From positions 191,573 to 255,572 of the forward strand of contig NZ_LMOU01000002.1 of NCBI RefSeq assembly GCF_001423615.1: a DNA stretch of 64,000 nt, in the 5' to 3' direction. Below the pieces are notes generated by a model. It was not told the origin of the DNA. It was given only the letters and a program-made list of their open reading frames with translations, and ran no database searches. A program made the translations under genes and the position numbers. How positions within the stretch are numbered: position 1 is the first letter of the stretch; every line of letters begins with the position of its first letter. This DNA is from Microbacterium sp. Leaf159. Its GTDB lineage: Bacteria > Actinomycetota > Actinomycetes > Actinomycetales > Microbacteriaceae. Below are positions 26,569 to 35,206 of this stretch, piece by piece.

Positions 26569-27414
26569 TCAGCCGGCCGCGCGCTTCGCGAGCAGGTCGC
26601 GGACGTGCGCCTCGATCTCGGCGTCGTCGACATAACCCATCTTCGAGAAGGGCGATGCGGCTGCCGGGATCTGCACGGGCGTCGCCGGTGCCATCCGCTC
26701 GGCGCGTTCGCGCAACGCCGCGAGGCGAGCGGCGGTACGACGCTCCTCCTGCGCATCCATCTCGGCCCGAGCGACCTGCGCGCGCGAACCCGCGACCGAG
26801 ACCAACGGCTCAGGAAGCGGACGCGGCGTCCAGGTGGCACGGCCCTGATCGTGCAGCTTCGGTTCGACGCGCGCGACCGGCTGCTCGATGGGAGCGACCA
26901 GTCTGCGAGCGGCACGCGCAGCGACCGAAGCCATGCGCTGAAGAGCGAATCCGGCAGCCACCACAGTTGCGCCACCGATCCAGAGCAGAAGCTGGGCCTG
27001 GGTCGCGATGACCTGCCACACGCCGAGTCCCGTGAGAGCGAGCCCGAGGAGAAGCGCAGAGGTCGCGACGATGCGCACCCGACGGCGCGCACGCGCCTGG
27101 CGGACGACCGGATCGGCCCTGGCGGCCGCGAGTTCTTCGCGGAGAAGCGTGAGCTCGGCGGCCTCTTTCTCGGACTGCACCCGCTTCGCGAGCTTCTGCT
27201 GGGCCAGAGCCGTTCGAGCGTTCAGTTCGAGGCGCACCTCGCCGGGCGTCTCGCTGGTCTCAGCCAGCACACGCAGAGCCTGGTTCAGACGGACGGCGTT
27301 GCGCTCGGCGGCGTCGTACTGAAAACGACCGCGCCACGAGGGCAGCAGATAGAGCATCCACAGGAGCACGGCGACGAGGACTATCACTCCTCCGCTCAGC
27401 ACCGGCCCGTCCAT
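26569..27414 (-). CDS. Actinobacterial membrane protein with helical charged regions
   Basis: The ATG at 27414 (MDGPVLSGGVIVLVAVLLWM) gives 281 residues. An N-terminal membrane helix is followed by RGRFQYDAAERNAVRLNQALRVL and a charged coiled-coil-prone stretch (about residues 60-110). Two more helices come next (IVATSALLLGLALTGLGVWQV, LLLWIGGATVVAAGFAL), then a Pro-rich cytoplasmic tail. Similar proteins are conserved near galU/rimJ loci in actinobacteria, but no function is established. Confidence 0.65.
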   Translation of the reverse strand: MDGPVLSGGVIVLVAVLLWMLYLLPSWRGRFQYDAAERNAVRLNQALRVLAETSETPGEVRLELNARTALAQQKLAKRVQSEKEAAELTLLREELAAARADPVVRQARARRRVRIVATSALLLGLALTGLGVWQVIATQAQLLLWIGGATVVAAGFALQRMASVAARAARRLVAPIEQPVARVEPKLHDQGRATWTPRPLPEPLVSVAGSRAQVARAEMDAQEERRTAARLAALRERAERMAPATPVQIPAAASPFSKMGYVDDAEIEAHVRDLLAKRAAG

Positions 27415-27494
27415 GTCGACAACGGTACGGGAACATCGCTGTTCACGCGGCTCAGTCCGGGCGTGTGTCGCGACGAGTTCGGCGTGTCGCGCCC

Positions 27495-28124
27495 TCAGAT
27501 CGCGAGTCGGTCCGACGGAGGGATCGTCGCGGCATCCGGGGGGACCTGACCGTTGAGCCATCGCGCAAGCACGCCCTGGGGAACGTCCTCCCGCGTGAGC
27601 GCGAACGCATAGTGGTCGCGCCAGTCCCCGTCGATGTGGATGTAGCGCCGACGAAGGCCCTCGTACCGGAAGCCGAGCTTCTGCACCACGCGCAGACTCG
27701 CCGCATTCTCCGGGCGGATACAGATCTCCATCCGATGCAGCGCGTACTCGGTGAAGCACGCGTCCGTCGCGAGTGCGACCGCCGTCGGCGTGATGCCCTT
27801 GCCGGCGAATCGCTCGCTCACCCAGTAGCCGATCGTCGCCGAGCAGAGCGATCCTCTGGCCACTCCCCACACGTTGAGTTGGCCGGCGACCTCTCCGTCG
27901 TACTCCATGACGAACGGATAGCCCTGGCCGTCGCGGTATTGCTGGAGCAGACGGCGGATGCTGAGCCGCATGTCGAACGAGACCGATCCGTACGGGACGG
28001 TGGCCTCCCACGGCTGCAGCCATGAGCGGTTGCTCAGCAGCTCGTGCTGCAGCGGCCTGGCATCACGAGACCGCACGAGACGCAGCTCGATCGGACCATG
28101 CCTCATCCCCGTCGCCTGATCCAT
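27495..28124 (-). CDS. GNAT acetyltransferase (RimJ-like)
   Basis: A 209-residue N-acetyltransferase; an alternative start at the internal Met (28106) would give MRHGPIELRLVRSRDA. The acetyl-CoA-binding segment is IGYWVSERFAGKGITPTAVAL, and the RimJ/RimL hallmark is LHRMEICIRPENAASLRVVQKLGFRYEG. RimJ in E. coli acetylates the N-terminus of ribosomal protein S5; here the substrate is inferred only from family. It follows galU on the same strand with a 24-base gap and likely shares its transcript. Confidence 0.85.
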   Translation of the reverse strand: MDQATGMRHGPIELRLVRSRDARPLQHELLSNRSWLQPWEATVPYGSVSFDMRLSIRRLLQQYRDGQGYPFVMEYDGEVAGQLNVWGVARGSLCSATIGYWVSERFAGKGITPTAVALATDACFTEYALHRMEICIRPENAASLRVVQKLGFRYEGLRRRYIHIDGDWRDHYAFALTREDVPQGVLARWLNGQVPPDAATIPPSDRLAI

Positions 28125-28148
28125 CCGAGCGCTCCCACGCGAAGACGC

Positions 28149-29036
28149 CTAGAGGCGTTCCGCGAACTCCTTGAGCCACGGCCGCAGCTCGGGGCCGAGG
28201 TCGTCACGGTCGGAGGCGAGCTGGACGATCGCCTTGATGTAGTCGACGCGGTCGCCGGTGTCGTACCGTCGACCGCGGAAGATCACGCCGACGACGCCAG
28301 GACCCTCGGGTCGGGTCGCCAGCTCCTGCAGGGCATCCGTGAGCTGGATCTCGCCGCCCTTGCCGGGCTGGGTGTGCTCGAGCACATCGAAGATCGACGC
28401 GGGCAGGACATAGCGCCCGATGATCGCGAGGTTCGAGGGTGCGTCCTCCTGCGCGGGCTTCTCGACGAGGCCCGTCACGCGCACGGAGTCGGAACCGTCG
28501 ATCTCCTCGACGGCGGCGGCGCCGTACATGTGGATGTTCGCCGGGTCGACCTCCATGAGGGCGATCACCGCGGCGCCGCTGCGCTCGTGCTCTGCGATCA
28601 TCTCGGTGAGCAGCGGGTCGCGCTCGTCGATGAGGTCGTCGCCGAGGAGCACGGCGAACGAGCTGTCGCCGACGTGAGTGCGTGCCCGCAGTACGGCGTG
28701 GCCGAGACCCTTGGGCTCGCCCTGGCGGACGAAGTGGATGTCGGCGAGATCGCTCGAATGGATGACGCGCTCGAGACGGCCGGTGTCACCCTTCTCCATG
28801 AGCTTGACCTCGAGCTCGGGCACCGAATCGAAGTGGTTCGAGATCGCGTTCTTGTTGCGGCCGATGATGACGAGGATGTCCTCGATCCCGGCGCTCGCGG
28901 CCTCTTCGACCACATACTGGATGGCCGGCTTGTCGACGACCGGCAGCATCTCCTTCGGCATCGCCTTCGTCGCGGGCAGGAATCGCGTCCCCAGTCCTGC
29001 GGCGGGAATGACGGCCTTCATCTTCTTGGAACCCAT
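28149..29036 (-). CDS. galU: UTP-glucose-1-phosphate uridylyltransferase
   Basis: The ATG at 29036 gives 295 residues (MGSKKMKAVIPAAGLGTRFL); a GTG two codons earlier is also possible. The nucleotidyltransferase motif AVIPAAGLGTRFLPATKAMPKEMLP (split here as AVIPAAGLGTRF and LPATKAMPKEMLP) binds UTP. Further marks are FVRQGEPKGLGHAVL and VTGLVEKPAQEDAPSNLAI. It makes UDP-glucose for cell-wall and exopolysaccharide precursors. It is divergent from the formyl-THF cyclo-ligase gene across 40 bases; a TAGGCT box close to the start suggests a leaderless transcript. Confidence 0.95.
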   Translation of the reverse strand: MGSKKMKAVIPAAGLGTRFLPATKAMPKEMLPVVDKPAIQYVVEEAASAGIEDILVIIGRNKNAISNHFDSVPELEVKLMEKGDTGRLERVIHSSDLADIHFVRQGEPKGLGHAVLRARTHVGDSSFAVLLGDDLIDERDPLLTEMIAEHERSGAAVIALMEVDPANIHMYGAAAVEEIDGSDSVRVTGLVEKPAQEDAPSNLAIIGRYVLPASIFDVLEHTQPGKGGEIQLTDALQELATRPEGPGVVGVIFRGRRYDTGDRVDYIKAIVQLASDRDDLGPELRPWLKEFAERL

Positions 29037-29076
29037 CCTCACAGCCTAGCCGGGATGCCGCCGTAGACTCGGAGGC

Positions 29077-29673
29077 ATGTCCCACGACATCGAGCACGAG
29101 AAGCGCGCGCTGCGCGCAGAGCTCCGCGAACGCCGCCAGCTGCTCAGCGACTCGCAGCGCGAGAACGCCGCAGCCGCCATCACGCAGCGTCTGGACGACC
29201 TCGTCGAGTCGCTCGGAGCACAGTCGATCTCGTGCTTCCTCTCCACGACGACAGAACCGGGCACCCGCGAGTTCGTGACCGCCGCGGTGCGCCGCGGCAT
29301 CCGTGTCCTGCTCCCCGTCACGCGCGCTGACGGCCTGCTCGACTGGGCCGTCGCGACCGACGGTGACGACGTCGCCGAGGGTCTGTTCGGACTGCCCGAG
29401 CCGACCGGCGAGGTGCTGGGTCCGATCGCCGTCAACGACGTCGACCTGATGGTGATCCCCGCCGCGGCCGTCGACCGCACCGGGATGCGCATGGGCTGGG
29501 GCCGCGGCTATTTCGACAAGACCATCGGATCGATGGAGAAGTGCCCGCCCGTCTACGCGGTCATCTATGATTCCGAGGTACTCGACTTCCTTCCGCGGGA
29601 GGTCCACGACCAGCCGGTCACCGGCGTCGTGACCCCCACGCAGACCCTTCTCCTGTCGCAGTCGCGACGCTGA
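29077..29673 (+). CDS. 5-formyltetrahydrofolate cyclo-ligase
   Basis: A 198-residue enzyme that converts 5-formyl-THF to 5,10-methenyl-THF using ATP. It has the family signature MRMGWGRGYFDKT (about residues 142-154), the N-terminal helix KRALRAELRERRQLLS, and PAAAVDRTG before the signature. Length is usual for the family. It is followed 17 bases later by a zinc-ribbon gene and then mscL, a gene order often seen in actinobacteria. Confidence 0.93.
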   Translation: MSHDIEHEKRALRAELRERRQLLSDSQRENAAAAITQRLDDLVESLGAQSISCFLSTTTEPGTREFVTAAVRRGIRVLLPVTRADGLLDWAVATDGDDVAEGLFGLPEPTGEVLGPIAVNDVDLMVIPAAAVDRTGMRMGWGRGYFDKTIGSMEKCPPVYAVIYDSEVLDFLPREVHDQPVTGVVTPTQTLLLSQSRR

Positions 29674-29690
29674 CCCCCGCGAGGACCGCA

Positions 29691-29963
29691 ATGCCCACCT
29701 ATGCCTATGCCTGCCGTTCCTGCGGCCACTCCTTCGACGCCGTGCAGAGCTTCTCCGACGACGCCCTGACCGTCTGCCCCGAGTGCGGCGGCGAGCTGCG
29801 TAAGCAGTACGGATCCATCGGCGTGACGTTCAACGGATCCGGCTTCTATCGCACCGACTCGCGGTCGGGTGCTGGCTCTTCGGCATCCACCCCGGCATCA
29901 TCGAAGTCGGAGCCGACGAAGAGCGCCACCCCGGCACCCGCGTCGAGCACCACCACTTCCTGA
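29691..29963 (+). CDS. FmdB-family zinc-ribbon protein
   Basis: A 90-residue protein whose first 55 residues are a zinc ribbon: MPTYAYACRSCGHSFD with CxxC, and TVCPECGGELRKQYG with the second CxxC, as in the FmdB regulatory-protein family. The tail (GSGAGSSASTPASSKSE) is a Ser/Thr/Pro/Ala-rich disordered extension. It lies between the cyclo-ligase and mscL genes; function unknown. Confidence 0.87.
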   Translation: MPTYAYACRSCGHSFDAVQSFSDDALTVCPECGGELRKQYGSIGVTFNGSGFYRTDSRSGAGSSASTPASSKSEPTKSATPAPASSTTTS

Positions 29964-29989
29964 CACACTACGGACCTCCGGAGGTTCCC

Positions 29990-30412
29990 ATGCTCAAAGG
30001 TTTCAAGGACTTCATCCTCCGCGGCAATGTCATCGACCTGGCTGTCGCGGTCGTCATCGGCACCGCGTTCACGGCCATCGTCACCGCCGTGGTCAACAGC
30101 ATCATCACCCCGCTCGTCTCCCTGTTCTTCAAGGCCGACGCGGCCGGCAACTTCGGACCGCAGCTGACGAGCCTCTACGGGGATCAGGTCACGTTCCCGA
30201 TCGGCGACCTGATCTCGGCGATCATCAGCTTCCTCTCGGTCGCTCTGGTCGTGTACTTCGTCTTCGTCCTGCCGATGAACACGTTCAAGGCCCATGTCGA
30301 GGCTCGCAAGGGCACCGCCGCAGAAGAGCCCGCCGAAGAGCCGGCCGCCGCGACCGAGGCCGAGCTGCTCGTCGAGATCCGCGACCTGCTCGCACAAAAC
30401 GCCCGCAGCTGA
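29990..30412 (+). CDS. mscL: Large-conductance mechanosensitive channel
   Basis: A 140-residue inner membrane protein forming a pentameric channel that opens under hypo-osmotic stress. N-terminal LKGFKDFILRGNVIDLAVAVVIGTAF matches the MscL S1 helix and TM1 signature (shown as GFKDFILRGNVIDLAVAVV), and the second helix is ISAIISFLSVALVVYFVFVL. The C-terminal helical bundle is acidic (AEEPAEEPAAATEAELLVEI). A GGAGGTTCCC ribosome site precedes the ATG. A strong terminator follows. Confidence 0.96.
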   Translation: MLKGFKDFILRGNVIDLAVAVVIGTAFTAIVTAVVNSIITPLVSLFFKADAAGNFGPQLTSLYGDQVTFPIGDLISAIISFLSVALVVYFVFVLPMNTFKAHVEARKGTAAEEPAEEPAAATEAELLVEIRDLLAQNARS

Positions 30413-30429
30413 CGCTCCTCGCACTCCAC

Positions 30430-30466
30430 ACGAAGCGCACGGTCCCGTCGGGGCCGTGCGCTTCGT
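30430..30466. terminator. Bidirectional terminator between mscL and the small coupled gene
   Basis: ACGAAGCGCACGG (30430-30442) pairs perfectly with CCGTGCGCTTCGT (30454-30466) around an 11-base loop. It lies 17 bases after the mscL stop and 10 bases beyond the end of the convergent small gene. Confidence 0.85.
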
Positions 30467-30476
30467 CGTATCCGCC

Positions 30477-30689
30477 TCAGTAGTGGGGCGGGACGTCCTG
30501 CATCAGCCGGTCGTCGTTGGGCCCCTTCGGTCCCTTCGGCGCGCGAGGGGGCGCAGTGATCGGCTTCTGAGTCGCTGCCGTCTCCGGGTCGGTGTCCGTG
30601 CCGGGGACGGGGGTCAGCCGCGCGCGGCGAGATCCCGGAACCCGCACGACCTTCTGCCGCGGGCCACTCGGGTCGGGCTGATCAGTCAT
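30477..30689 (-). CDS. Small Pro/Lys-rich protein coupled to the helicase-like gene
   Basis: A 70-residue protein (MTDQPDPSGPRQKVVRVPGS) with a basic, Pro-rich body and a distinctive end KGPKGPNDDRLMQDVPPHY. No signal, membrane segment or known domain. Its ATG overlaps the last 8 bases of the helicase-like gene, so it is translationally coupled to it. Functional linkage to that protein is likely but unproven. Confidence 0.65.
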   Translation of the reverse strand: MTDQPDPSGPRQKVVRVPGSRRARLTPVPGTDTDPETAATQKPITAPPRAPKGPKGPNDDRLMQDVPPHY

Positions 30690-33600
30690 TCTGCGGATCG
30701 ATGAGATCGATCGGCTGCGTGTCGTTCTCGGCGCGGACGGCGGACGCCGAGATGCCGAGGACCTCGGCGATGCGGGCAGCCGCAGTCACGGGATCGCTGT
30801 AGAGGTCGAAGGCGTGCACGCGGACGTAGTGCCAGCCGAGTCGGCGCAGCACGTGCGGGCGCAGGCGCAGCGTCTCGCGCAGAGACTCACCTCGCGACTC
30901 GGGGTCGGACTCGATCACGACGGCCTTGCCCTTGTGCTGGGCGACGAGCGGCAGGAGACCGCGGTAGTCGACGTCCACGGCCGCGCCCAGGCGGCGCAGC
31001 TCGCGCGCGAGCGCGAGGGTGAGCGGATCGGCGAGATCCTCGAGGCGTGCCTCGCGCCCCCGGGAGGCCAGGCCGCCGAGGATCGACATCAGCGTGGCTG
31101 CACCGAACTCGAGGCGGCCGTCGTCGAACGAGGACGGCCTGATCGACGAGACGATGACCATCGAGCGGCGCGCCCTGGTCATGCCGACCGTGAGCAGCCG
31201 CTCGCCGTCAGGCGTCGACAGATCGCCGAAGTCGCTGAGGACGCGGCCGTGCTTGGTGAGACCGAATCCGAGAGAGAAGATCACGCGGTCACGACTCTCG
31301 GCGACGGACTCTTCGAGCGTCAGCACCGCGAAGGGCTCGGCGGTGTCGCGTCCGACGAAGTCTGCGACGTCGGAACGTCCGGCGAACGCCGATGTGACGG
31401 CGGCGCGCACACGCTCGGCGTGGCGCCTGCTGGCGGTGACGACCATGAGCGACTCGTCCGGGCGGTGCACGGCGTGCTCGACGACCAGGGTGACGACACG
31501 GGCGACCTCCGCATCCGGACTCTCCACCGCTCCTGAGACGGGGTCCGGGGCTCCGGTACCGCCTTCGACGTAGTCGACGGTGAGGCTGCCGCGGCCCAGA
31601 TACGATCCTGCCCACGGCAGGGAGACGATCTCGCCGCCGTAGAACGCGTCGTTGATGAGCTCGGCGAGATCCTCGCCGCCGGCCCTGTAGCTGCGCGTGA
31701 GCGTCATCACCGGGAGCAGCTCCGACAGCCGCTCGAACACCGAGACCGTGTCGAAAGGAACCTCGTGCTCCCACTCGGCGCCGGGGTCGACGGCGACGTG
31801 GAACGGGGTGGGGAGCTGCGTGACCGGGTCGCCGAACGCCACGATCTGGCGCGCACGGCGGATGGCCGGCGCGGCCTCCGCGAGGTTGATCGCGGCCGCG
31901 TCGACGAGGAGCACCGCATCGAATTCGACAGAATCGGGGATGTGCGGAACGAGGTAGGGCGACGAGATCCACACGGGCGCCAGCACGTCGACGAGGGTGG
32001 GCGCTGCACTCACGATCTCGGCGGTCGTCGTGGCAGGCTGCTTCAGCGCGCGGCGCAGGTTCTGCGACTCCTGCGGCTCGTCGACGATCGCGATCCCCCA
32101 CTGGTTCGCGAGCTGCCAAGCGAGCAGCGGGCCCGCCATCGCCGCGTGCGCCTCGTCGACGAGACGGAAGTCGCGCTCGAGTCGGTCGACCACCGCGGTG
32201 TTCGCTCCCAGAAGGGCGCGGTCGTCCTGCAGTGCCCGCTCGAGCAGCGTCTGCCACCACGCGAACTCCAGCTCGTCGCCCACGCGGGCCTCGGAGACAT
32301 GGCGCACGGAGAGCTCCGCGAGCAGAGGTTCGAGCCCCAGATCGGCGAGGCGGTCGCGCAGCTGAGCGCGCTCGACGAGGTTGTCGAAGACGTCGGACTT
32401 GGCCGCGAGGCCCGCCAGGGTGCGCACGAGTCGCTCGACGGGCAGGGTCGAGAGCGGCTCCCTGCGACCGAGAGCGACATCGAGCTCGGCGAGCTCCGCC
32501 GTCACCCGCTGCCAGGAGGAGTAGACGTCGGCGAGACCGAGCGGGACCTCGGGAGCCACACCCGCCTCCACGCAGCGCTGCCACTGGGTGCGCTGCGCCT
32601 GGATGCGGAGCAGCGACTCGTGCATCTCGGTGACGTGCACGCCCGGGCGTACGTACTCCTTGGCGAGACGACGAAGACGTCGCCGGTTCGCACCCGACAT
32701 GTTGGGTGCATCGCGTCGGGAGCCGTGCGCCTGGATCAGCTCGCCCAGGGGACGCTCGAACACGGTCGGGCTGAATCGATCGAGGGAGTCGCGGATGCCC
32801 TGCAGCAGTCGCAGGTACTCGCCGAGCTCGTCGATGGTCGAGAACGGACGCATGTGCGTCTGCGCGATGAGGGCGTAGCCGCGCTCGAGCAGTGCCGGGA
32901 CGCTGTCGGAGTGCAGTCGTCCCGCGAGCTGATGAGCGGACTTGGCGGCCTCGGTGCTCGAGAACGTGACCCCGTACCAGGGCGAGTCGTTCGGCCCGAA
33001 GCGGAACTCGCCCAGACGAGCCGCGTACGCGAGGGCAGCCGCTGCCGAGGACCGGTCGTCGGCCAGGCGGCGCAGGGTCTCGATGCTCAGCCGTGCGGTG
33101 GTCGACGGGGGCGTGGGCAGCGACGCGAGCCGGGTGAGGTGACGCGTGGCGTCGAGGACCGACGAGGCGGTTCCCGCGACGGGAGTGGTGAGCGCCTGAC
33201 GATAGTCGCGCAGCACGGTGCGCAGCCGCACGAGGGCGTCATCGACGTCGCCCACCTTGGGTGCCGTGGCTTTCTCGTTGCGTCCGATCGCTCGCACGAG
33301 ATCGCGACGGACGCTCGCGGGAGAGACAGCCAGGCTGTCGAGTCCGATGCCGGCCAGACGATGCCGCACGCCGTCGAGCGTCGAGCGCCGCGCAGACACG
33401 ACAAGCACGCGCTTGCCGTTGCGCACCAGCTCGCCGAGCGCGTTGATCACGGTCTGCGTGCCACCGGTGCCGGGGAGCGTCGCGACCGTGAGGGAATGTC
33501 CCGCGGCGATCTTGGCGAGCAGCGCCTCCTGCTCGCCATCCGCGTCCAGCAGGAGGTTGTCGGATGCCGGCGCGCGGTCGTCCGGGCCGGTGTGGTGCGG

Positions 33601-34401
33601 TTCGGGCCTGCGCGCCGAGACCTGCTCGCGGTCGCCGACATGCCCGGCGAGCGCATTGAGCACGATGTGGTCGAGGCTGCCGCCGTCGCGCGCCATCGCA
33701 CCGCCCACGTCCGCGAACGTCGAGACCACGAGCCTCGGCAGCACAGTGAAGGTGTCGATCGATCGCGTGGTCGCTCGGAGGCTGTCGATCACGGGCTGCG
33801 GCTTGAAGATCCCGCCGTCGTAGGCGAGCGAGGCGAGCGCTGCGGCATCGATCGTGATGCCGAAGTGCTCACGCGCGATGCGCACCAGCTCGGGGTTGAC
33901 CTCGAAGGCCCCCTGCAGCTTGAGCTCGAAGTCGGTGTGGTGGCGACGGATCGCGAGCGGGCGGAGCAGGACGGGCGCCGCGAAGTCAGCGCCGCCGATG
34001 CGCCATCCCGCGACGCCTACGGCGAGATGCACCGCCTCGATGCCGCGAACCGTGCGCAGCTCCGTGTTCTTCGCCGTGATCCGCTCCGCCGCGAGCCGAG
34101 CCGTCCGAAGGCCGACCTCATCGCGGAAGAGGTTCGACAGGAGAGTGGATTTTCCGGTGATGAACTGGGGGAGGCTGCCCGGGTGCGCCTTGGAGATGTC
34201 GATGCCCGATTCGACCGTGTCGCGGAATGTCACGAGGGGCGAGGATCCGCCGAGGTCGGCGGCTTCGGCGCGCAGACGTGTGCGCTCGGCCTCTGCGGCG
34301 TGGGCGATCCCGAAGCCGACGACGGGCTCGGGCGACGCACTCAGGGTCGCTGAGGCATCGGTCGCTGCATCATCCGCAGCCTTGCCTTCACGTCGCCACA
34401 C
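30682..34401 (-). CDS. Large SF1 helicase-like protein with degenerate ATPase motifs and REase-like C-terminus
   Basis: A 1239-residue protein from a GTG at 34401. The region from about residue 300 to 1090 follows the superfamily-1 (Upf1/DUF4011-type) order. Walker A is LPGTGGTQT (near 310), where GPPGTGKT is expected, so the Lys is replaced. Walker B is VLLVDAAAIN (near 830) instead of a DE box. Motif III FGDPVTQLP, a later TRSYRAGGEDLAELI, TLEESVAESRDRVIFS and LLTVGMTRARRSMVIVSS are still recognisable. The last 110 residues (VVIESDPESRGESLRETLRL, VLRRLGWHYVRVHAFDLYSD) resemble the REase_MTES_1575/Vsr-like nuclease fold, with some catalytic positions changed. The motifs suggest lost ATP hydrolysis but a retained scaffold. 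A small coupled gene follows, and a Cys-less MGMT homologue is divergent. Confidence 0.8.
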   Translation of the reverse strand: MWRREGKAADDAATDASATLSASPEPVVGFGIAHAAEAERTRLRAEAADLGGSSPLVTFRDTVESGIDISKAHPGSLPQFITGKSTLLSNLFRDEVGLRTARLAAERITAKNTELRTVRGIEAVHLAVGVAGWRIGGADFAAPVLLRPLAIRRHHTDFELKLQGAFEVNPELVRIAREHFGITIDAAALASLAYDGGIFKPQPVIDSLRATTRSIDTFTVLPRLVVSTFADVGGAMARDGGSLDHIVLNALAGHVGDREQVSARRPEPHHTGPDDRAPASDNLLLDADGEQEALLAKIAAGHSLTVATLPGTGGTQTVINALGELVRNGKRVLVVSARRSTLDGVRHRLAGIGLDSLAVSPASVRRDLVRAIGRNEKATAPKVGDVDDALVRLRTVLRDYRQALTTPVAGTASSVLDATRHLTRLASLPTPPSTTARLSIETLRRLADDRSSAAAALAYAARLGEFRFGPNDSPWYGVTFSSTEAAKSAHQLAGRLHSDSVPALLERGYALIAQTHMRPFSTIDELGEYLRLLQGIRDSLDRFSPTVFERPLGELIQAHGSRRDAPNMSGANRRRLRRLAKEYVRPGVHVTEMHESLLRIQAQRTQWQRCVEAGVAPEVPLGLADVYSSWQRVTAELAELDVALGRREPLSTLPVERLVRTLAGLAAKSDVFDNLVERAQLRDRLADLGLEPLLAELSVRHVSEARVGDELEFAWWQTLLERALQDDRALLGANTAVVDRLERDFRLVDEAHAAMAGPLLAWQLANQWGIAIVDEPQESQNLRRALKQPATTTAEIVSAAPTLVDVLAPVWISSPYLVPHIPDSVEFDAVLLVDAAAINLAEAAPAIRRARQIVAFGDPVTQLPTPFHVAVDPGAEWEHEVPFDTVSVFERLSELLPVMTLTRSYRAGGEDLAELINDAFYGGEIVSLPWAGSYLGRGSLTVDYVEGGTGAPDPVSGAVESPDAEVARVVTLVVEHAVHRPDESLMVVTASRRHAERVRAAVTSAFAGRSDVADFVGRDTAEPFAVLTLEESVAESRDRVIFSLGFGLTKHGRVLSDFGDLSTPDGERLLTVGMTRARRSMVIVSSIRPSSFDDGRLEFGAATLMSILGGLASRGREARLEDLADPLTLALARELRRLGAAVDVDYRGLLPLVAQHKGKAVVIESDPESRGESLRETLRLRPHVLRRLGWHYVRVHAFDLYSDPVTAAARIAEVLGISASAVRAENDTQPIDLIDPQND

Positions 34402-34600
34402 ACCTCACACACTAAGCGCGCCTCGCCGTGACAGCGGTATCCCGGGCGGGTTTCACCGTATTTCCGGCCGCCAGAGGGGTGTCCGAGGCCCGCGGATGCT
34501 CGGCGGACTGCTCCTGCACGGTCGAGACGTGGCGACGGACTCTCCCCCGGCTCCGCGATCGCGCGCGTGGAGTGCCGGCCACGGAGGTCAATATGGAGGC

Positions 34601-35116
34601 ATGACCTTCCGCTACGACTTCGCACCGACCCCCTTCGGAGACGCCCTCGCCGTATTCTCCGACGAGGGGATCGTCCGATTCGACCTCTCGGAATCCGACG
34701 ACCCGTCCGTCCCTTGGCTCCTCGAGAACGTCTCGGGCCAGCTGCACTCCGTCCCCGAGCCCGACCCCGGCGCCGCCGACGAGCTCGCACACCTCCTCGA
34801 CGACTACTTCGACGGCACTCCGGTGCGCTTCGACGAGCACCTGCGGTTCGACTGGCGCCTCAGCACCGGCTTCGCCCGCGCCGCTCTGCAGACGATCAGC
34901 ACGATCGAATGGGGGCAGACGCTCAGCTACGGAGAGGTCGCGGTGCTCGCCGGTCGCCCCGGCGCCGCCCGCGCAGTCGGCACGGCCTGCAGACTCACGC
35001 CTTTCTCCGTCATCGTCCCGGTGCACCGCGTGGTGAGGTCTGACGGAAGCCCCGGGCAGTACGGCGCGCATCCCGAGCGGAAGACGTTCCTGCTCGACCT
35101 CGAGTCCCACGGCTGA
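34601..35116 (+). CDS. MGMT-family alkyltransferase-like protein lacking the catalytic Cys
   Basis: The ATG at 34601 gives 171 residues (MTFRYDFAPTPFGDALAVFS). N-terminal and C-terminal domains of O6-methylguanine-DNA methyltransferase are present: FARAALQTISTIEWGQTLSYGEVA, GRPGAARAVGTACRLTP and FLLDLE at the end. The active-site motif PCHRV is PVHRV (codons CCG GTG CAC CGC GTG), so the methyl-accepting Cys is Val; the preceding Asn is also Thr. It therefore cannot transfer alkyl groups in the usual way. It may bind DNA lesions like ATL proteins (which have Trp there) or have another role. It is monocistronic with a bidirectional terminator after it. Confidence 0.85.
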   Translation: MTFRYDFAPTPFGDALAVFSDEGIVRFDLSESDDPSVPWLLENVSGQLHSVPEPDPGAADELAHLLDDYFDGTPVRFDEHLRFDWRLSTGFARAALQTISTIEWGQTLSYGEVAVLAGRPGAARAVGTACRLTPFSVIVPVHRVVRSDGSPGQYGAHPERKTFLLDLESHG

Positions 35117-35129
35117 GCGCCGGCAGACG

Positions 35130-35166
35130 ACGTGGACCCCGACGAGTAGGCCGTCGGGGTCCACGT
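35130..35166. terminator. Bidirectional terminator between the MGMT-like gene and actP
   Basis: ACGTGGACCCCGACG (35130-35144) and CGTCGGGGTCCACGT (35152-35166) form a perfect 15-bp stem with a 7-base loop. It lies between two convergent genes and can serve both. Confidence 0.88.
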
Positions 35167-35206
35167 GCTGTTCACCGCCGATCGCGGCCAGGGCGCTCGG
35201 CGCCGA

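Noticed and set aside
31765-34353. An 862-codon plus-strand frame across the helicase-like gene
   Set aside because: It lies wholly antisense to a protein with ordered SF1 motifs, and its Arg/Gly/Val-rich, repetitive composition is that of a shadow frame.
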